A stretch of DNA of 28,129 nt, taken from a virus. Position numbers and translations under genes: made by a program. The stretch covers positions 1-28,129 of the IMG/VR virus record IMGVR_UViG_3300025133_000484; one strand, 5' to 3'. Within the stretch, counting starts at the first letter, position 1, and every line of letters starts with the position of its first letter. The notes beneath the pieces are model-generated. The model ran no database searches. It was given only the letters and a program-made list of their open reading frames with translations, and was not told the DNA's origin. Below are positions 25,487 through 28,129 of this stretch, piece after piece.

Positions 25487-27376
25487 TTAATATCCTCCAC
25501 CGGACCCTGATGTGTCGGAAGAAGAAACAGTAGAAGATATAGAAGATGAAGTCATATTATATGGTTTATATGCAACAACATTAACTGTTACGGATTCGCT
25601 ATCTGATGAATCTATTTGTAATATGCCATTTCTCTCAGACAGTATATCTTTGTTTGTAGGAACTGCATCTATTTTTAAAATAGTACCCTGTACTCCAGAA
25701 GGCATAAAATCTTTTAGTGAAAGTATTCCTTTTGTGTAGTTTACAGTACCAATGTTTGAATTAATAATATTTTTAACACCACCTATTACTTCATATATCC
25801 TAAGTGTGCCGTATCCGTCATCATCAATTAAGGCAGTTGTAAAAGTACCGTCTGATTTTATGTACGAGAAGGCAGATGTATTAATAATTGACATATGACC
25901 ATCATGAGGATGGTATAAAGAATTTTCGAATTTAATGGTATATGTTCTTGCCTCTCCCACCACAGGTTCAATTCTTTTCTGCATGATAATAGAAGTATCA
26001 TTCCCCAGAACAGAAGTATCAGAATCATCTAAATTTTTCACAAATTTAGAATGCCTAAAATTTCTATCAAACTTTTCAAGTTCGACAACAGAGTATGCCA
26101 TTATTTGAGAATTTACGAGTATACCGATATCTTTCAAAGTTTTGGTTGTTTCATCTGGATTATAAGAAACATCAGTTTTTATTTTGAGGTAAATATAATT
26201 AGGGTCTACAACTTCGGGAACAATACTAACAATGTTTTGTGTTTTTAAAAGGTTTTGTAAACTTAGTTTTTCTTCTTGACTTAACACACTGCCACCAGTT
26301 GGTTTTACAGAAATAAATACTTTGCCATATTCTGGTGGGTCGTTATTTTCTCCACCCCACACAAACACATCATTTGCAGTACCATAGTTCTGTGAAATAA
26401 AAGTTTTATAATCGTTTATAGTTACTGACCTATTTTGTGATTGAAATGTTTTTGGTGCGTTATATTTTATAGATGTTAAAGATTCTTTCCCACCACCACC
26501 AGACGAAGGTGATACTACAGTAATATCAATAATACTACTATTACTAGAAGTTACTGATTTTGAAGAAGTAGAATCCTGAAATCCAATATTATTAGCGGCC
26601 CTTCCGTTTGTAACCAAATAATCTATGGTAATAATATTATCATCATCTAGTTTTGTTCCAAGTATACCATCTCCAAAATAAATTTCGTATGTTCCGTTTT
26701 CTATTTCTTGTAAGTAATATACTTTTGAGGTTGAAGTCAGTTGAGTAATATCAGATACTTTTGTCCATACATCGGCATAACCATCTGAGTCAGTGGTAGA
26801 TTTTTGAACTCGTATCTCTAATGTAGAAGTATCTACATTTGCTTCTGGAATAATAAATCTTTGAGAATCTGCATTACTATCGACAATAAAAGAAGCACTT
26901 CTCCAACTTCCTTCTCTTAATACGACACCCCTTACAATTTTTGTAGAATCAGCAACCAAAACTTCAAATGTTTCTGCATCTTCATTAGTAAAGTTATATC
27001 TTGTACCATCTTTTACTGCTGTGAAATTAGAATGTTTTGTTAATACTGTAGTTGATTCATCGGCATCGGAAATTGTAATATCCACAGTCATAGTTGATGA
27101 ACTAGCAGACGATGGTGTATATCCCATCAATTTAGCATGTGAAACTACCGAGGTTCTTTTGATTGCACTGTCTAAAAACATCTCGTTAGCAATCATATTA
27201 TTATAAAATCCTTGATAATGAGTAACATATGCTAAAAGGTCAAGCATAATGGATATACCAGAACCTTCAAAATTAAAATCTGTGAATTCATCTAATCCAC
27301 TAAGATAATTTTTTAAATTTTCTCGTATAGTTAAAAAATCTAATTCATTAACTTTAATTTTTCTGTTATAGGCCAT
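25487..27376 (-). CDS. 6: Baseplate wedge protein (gp6-like)
   Basis: This 629-residue protein matches T4 gp6 (660), which dimerises to form the inner baseplate ring around the hub. The N-terminus IKVNELDFLTIRENLKNYLS (7-26), then FNFEGSGISIMLDLLAYVTH (34-53) and NNMIANEMFLDSAIKRTSVV (59-78), is the family hallmark, followed by the HAKLMGYTPSSASS segment. The centre has YEIYFGDGILGTKLDDDNII with a following TIDYLVTNGRAANN, typical of the gp6/gpJ wedge superfamily. The C-terminus is Ser/Gly-rich and ends GSGGGY, whose codons supply the ribosome site of the next gene. ATG 27376 shares one base with the gp25 stop (TAATG). Identification is secure. Confidence 0.93.
   Translation of the reverse strand: MAYNRKIKVNELDFLTIRENLKNYLSGLDEFTDFNFEGSGISIMLDLLAYVTHYQGFYNNMIANEMFLDSAIKRTSVVSHAKLMGYTPSSASSSTMTVDITISDADESTTVLTKHSNFTAVKDGTRYNFTNEDAETFEVLVADSTKIVRGVVLREGSWRSASFIVDSNADSQRFIIPEANVDTSTLEIRVQKSTTDSDGYADVWTKVSDITQLTSTSKVYYLQEIENGTYEIYFGDGILGTKLDDDNIITIDYLVTNGRAANNIGFQDSTSSKSVTSSNSSIIDITVVSPSSGGGGKESLTSIKYNAPKTFQSQNRSVTINDYKTFISQNYGTANDVFVWGGENNDPPEYGKVFISVKPTGGSVLSQEEKLSLQNLLKTQNIVSIVPEVVDPNYIYLKIKTDVSYNPDETTKTLKDIGILVNSQIMAYSVVELEKFDRNFRHSKFVKNLDDSDTSVLGNDTSIIMQKRIEPVVGEARTYTIKFENSLYHPHDGHMSIINTSAFSYIKSDGTFTTALIDDDGYGTLRIYEVIGGVKNIINSNIGTVNYTKGILSLKDFMPSGVQGTILKIDAVPTNKDILSERNGILQIDSSDSESVTVNVVAYKPYNMTSSSISSTVSSSDTSGSGGGY
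25494..25498 (-). promoter_or_regulatory. Ribosome site embedded in the C-terminal Gly codons of gp6
   Basis: GGAGG lies within GGT GGA GGA, codons for the Gly-Gly-Gly near the end of gp6, eleven bases before ATG 25482 of the gp7-position gene. It is the only good Shine-Dalgarno site for that start. Confidence 0.6.
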
Positions 27377-27774
27377 TATCGTAATCTCTCTAATTGTATT
27401 GAAACTGTTTGTGTTTCTGGTCTGTTTATTATGGTATAATTAATTGAAATATTATAAGTATATGAGTCTGGGCTTACACCAATCCTCACACTTGCTAAGT
27501 TTATTCTTGGTTCATTTTCTTTCAAAACAGCAATTATTGATTTTTTCAATTGAATTTTAATAAGTGGTGTCGAGGGTTCAAACAACAAAGCCCTTATATT
27601 AGAATAAATGTGAGGTTGAAAAGGCTTTTCATATGCGCGCAGGTATATTAAATTTTTAACCGACCTTTTAACAGCATCTACTCCAATTTTTTGTACTACA
27701 TCACCCGACACTGGATGAGGTATAAAATCCAAGTCTAAATCTTTATATTTGTCGTGGTCTGCTACTGGTCCCAT
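27376..27774 (-). CDS. 25: Baseplate wedge protein (gp25-like)
   Basis: This protein has 132 residues, the same as T4 gp25, the wedge component that starts sheath assembly and binds the gp6 ring. The family features are present: IPHPVSGDVVQKIGVDAVKR (18-37), the aromatic AYEKPFQPHIYSNIRALLFE (47-66), the invariant EPR triad (88-90, in KENEPRINLASVRI) and a C-terminal strand pair (YNISINYTI, TVSIQLERL). The one-base TAATG overlap with gp6 couples the two, which also act together in the wedge. ATG 27774 is eight bases after the stop of the gene at the right edge, and a weak GAGG lies inside that gene's end. Identification is secure. Confidence 0.95.
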   Translation of the reverse strand: MGPVADHDKYKDLDLDFIPHPVSGDVVQKIGVDAVKRSVKNLIYLRAYEKPFQPHIYSNIRALLFEPSTPLIKIQLKKSIIAVLKENEPRINLASVRIGVSPDSYTYNISINYTIINRPETQTVSIQLERLR

Positions 27775-27782
27775 ACTATTAT

Positions 27783-28129
27783 CTATGCCTCATTCTTTTT
27801 TTTATGCCCTTCATTTGTTAAATCTACTTCAATTAATCTTTGTGTCCTGTGCATCCAATCATCAACAATTTCTATGTTTGCCATATCTGCTTTTTCTTCT
27901 CTGCACCAATGCGCCATCACATATCCTACAATAACCGTTTCTTTTTTAATAGGCAAAACAGAATATGCTACAGTGTTAGAAAATTCAAAATATTGTTTGG
28001 TGTATGATTCTTCTAAATCTGTAACATAATGAATAGCGGCGTTATCTTCTTTAATTCTACTTAAAAATAGCAAAAACATACTCATAAGTAAATCTTGACT
28101 TCTCCTTTGGTCGCCAGCAACTCCATTTG
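27783..28129 (-). CDS. Unrecognised protein, 5' end cut by the window edge
   Basis: The frame is open from the stop at 27783 to the right edge (115 visible codons). An ATG at 28085 would give 100 residues, but the open frame upstream (NGVAGDQRRSQDLLM) has mostly A/T third positions like the rest of the phage. The only AAGGAG lies 16 bases before that ATG, which is far. I therefore read it as the 3' part of a longer gene. The visible part has a hydrophobic helix (LLMSMFLLFLSRI), a mixed segment (YFEFSNTVAYSVLPIKKETV, then IVGYVMAHWCREEKA) and a charged lysine-rich end. It resembles no family I can name. It is eight bases ahead of gp25, so it belongs to the same transcription unit. Confidence 0.58.
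   Translation of the reverse strand, partial: NGVAGDQRRSQDLLMSMFLLFLSRIKEDNAAIHYVTDLEESYTKQYFEFSNTVAYSVLPIKKETVIVGYVMAHWCREEKADMANIEIVDDWMHRTQRLIEVDLTNEGHKKKNEA

Overview
The window is part of the genome of a contractile-tailed, T4-like phage (a myovirus). Every supported gene lies on the minus strand, so the transcriptional order runs from high to low coordinates. The order is that of the T4 virion module: gp25, gp6, a protein in the gp7 position, gp8, a giant protein in the gp9-gp11 position, a fibre block with a gp12-like collar-domain protein, then gp13, gp14, gp15, gp16, gp17, gp18, gp19, gp20 and the start of a gp67-like gene. The AT-rich composition, the DUF4815-type giant structural protein and the expanded gp8 and gp14 resemble marine T4-like phages (cyanomyoviruses, pelagimyoviruses). 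No host gene, auxiliary metabolic gene, tRNA or integrase is present, so the host cannot be read from this window.

Layout from right to left. 28129-20806 is the baseplate wedge block: an unrecognised gene cut by the window edge, gp25, gp6, a 756-residue wedge-like protein and an 800-residue gp8. 20800-15512 is one very large structural gene, followed by a 75-residue coiled-coil protein. 15283-9465 is the host-contact block: a 477-residue fibre, a 107-residue Cys-rich protein, a 685-residue collar-domain fibre, a 571-residue Cys- and Trp-rich protein and an 88-residue orphan. By eye it is richer in GC than its flanks. 9407-6883 holds the neck and tail terminator (gp13, gp14, gp15). 6854-4748 is the two-subunit terminase. 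4653-447 holds sheath, tube and portal. 463-1 is the first part of a probable prohead core gene with a zinc-binding cysteine cluster.

Genes are packed with overlaps of 1 to 17 bases or gaps of a few bases. The longest gaps are 94 bp (gp17-gp18) and 57 bp (before gp13), so no gene-free stretch exceeds 300 bp. Several Shine-Dalgarno sequences sit inside the last codons of the gene before. One exact T4-type late promoter motif (TATAAATA) lies in the gp18-gp19 gap.

Together the genes build the baseplate, its receptor-contacting fibres, the neck, the contractile tail, the portal and the DNA packaging motor. The most unusual features are a small module (signature V-x-x-W followed by L-x-L and G-x-F) that appears to recur in gp14, gp8 and the gp7-position protein; paralogous domains shared by adjacent fibre genes; the Cys-rich 571-residue protein; and the zinc cluster fused to a prohead-core-like N-terminus.
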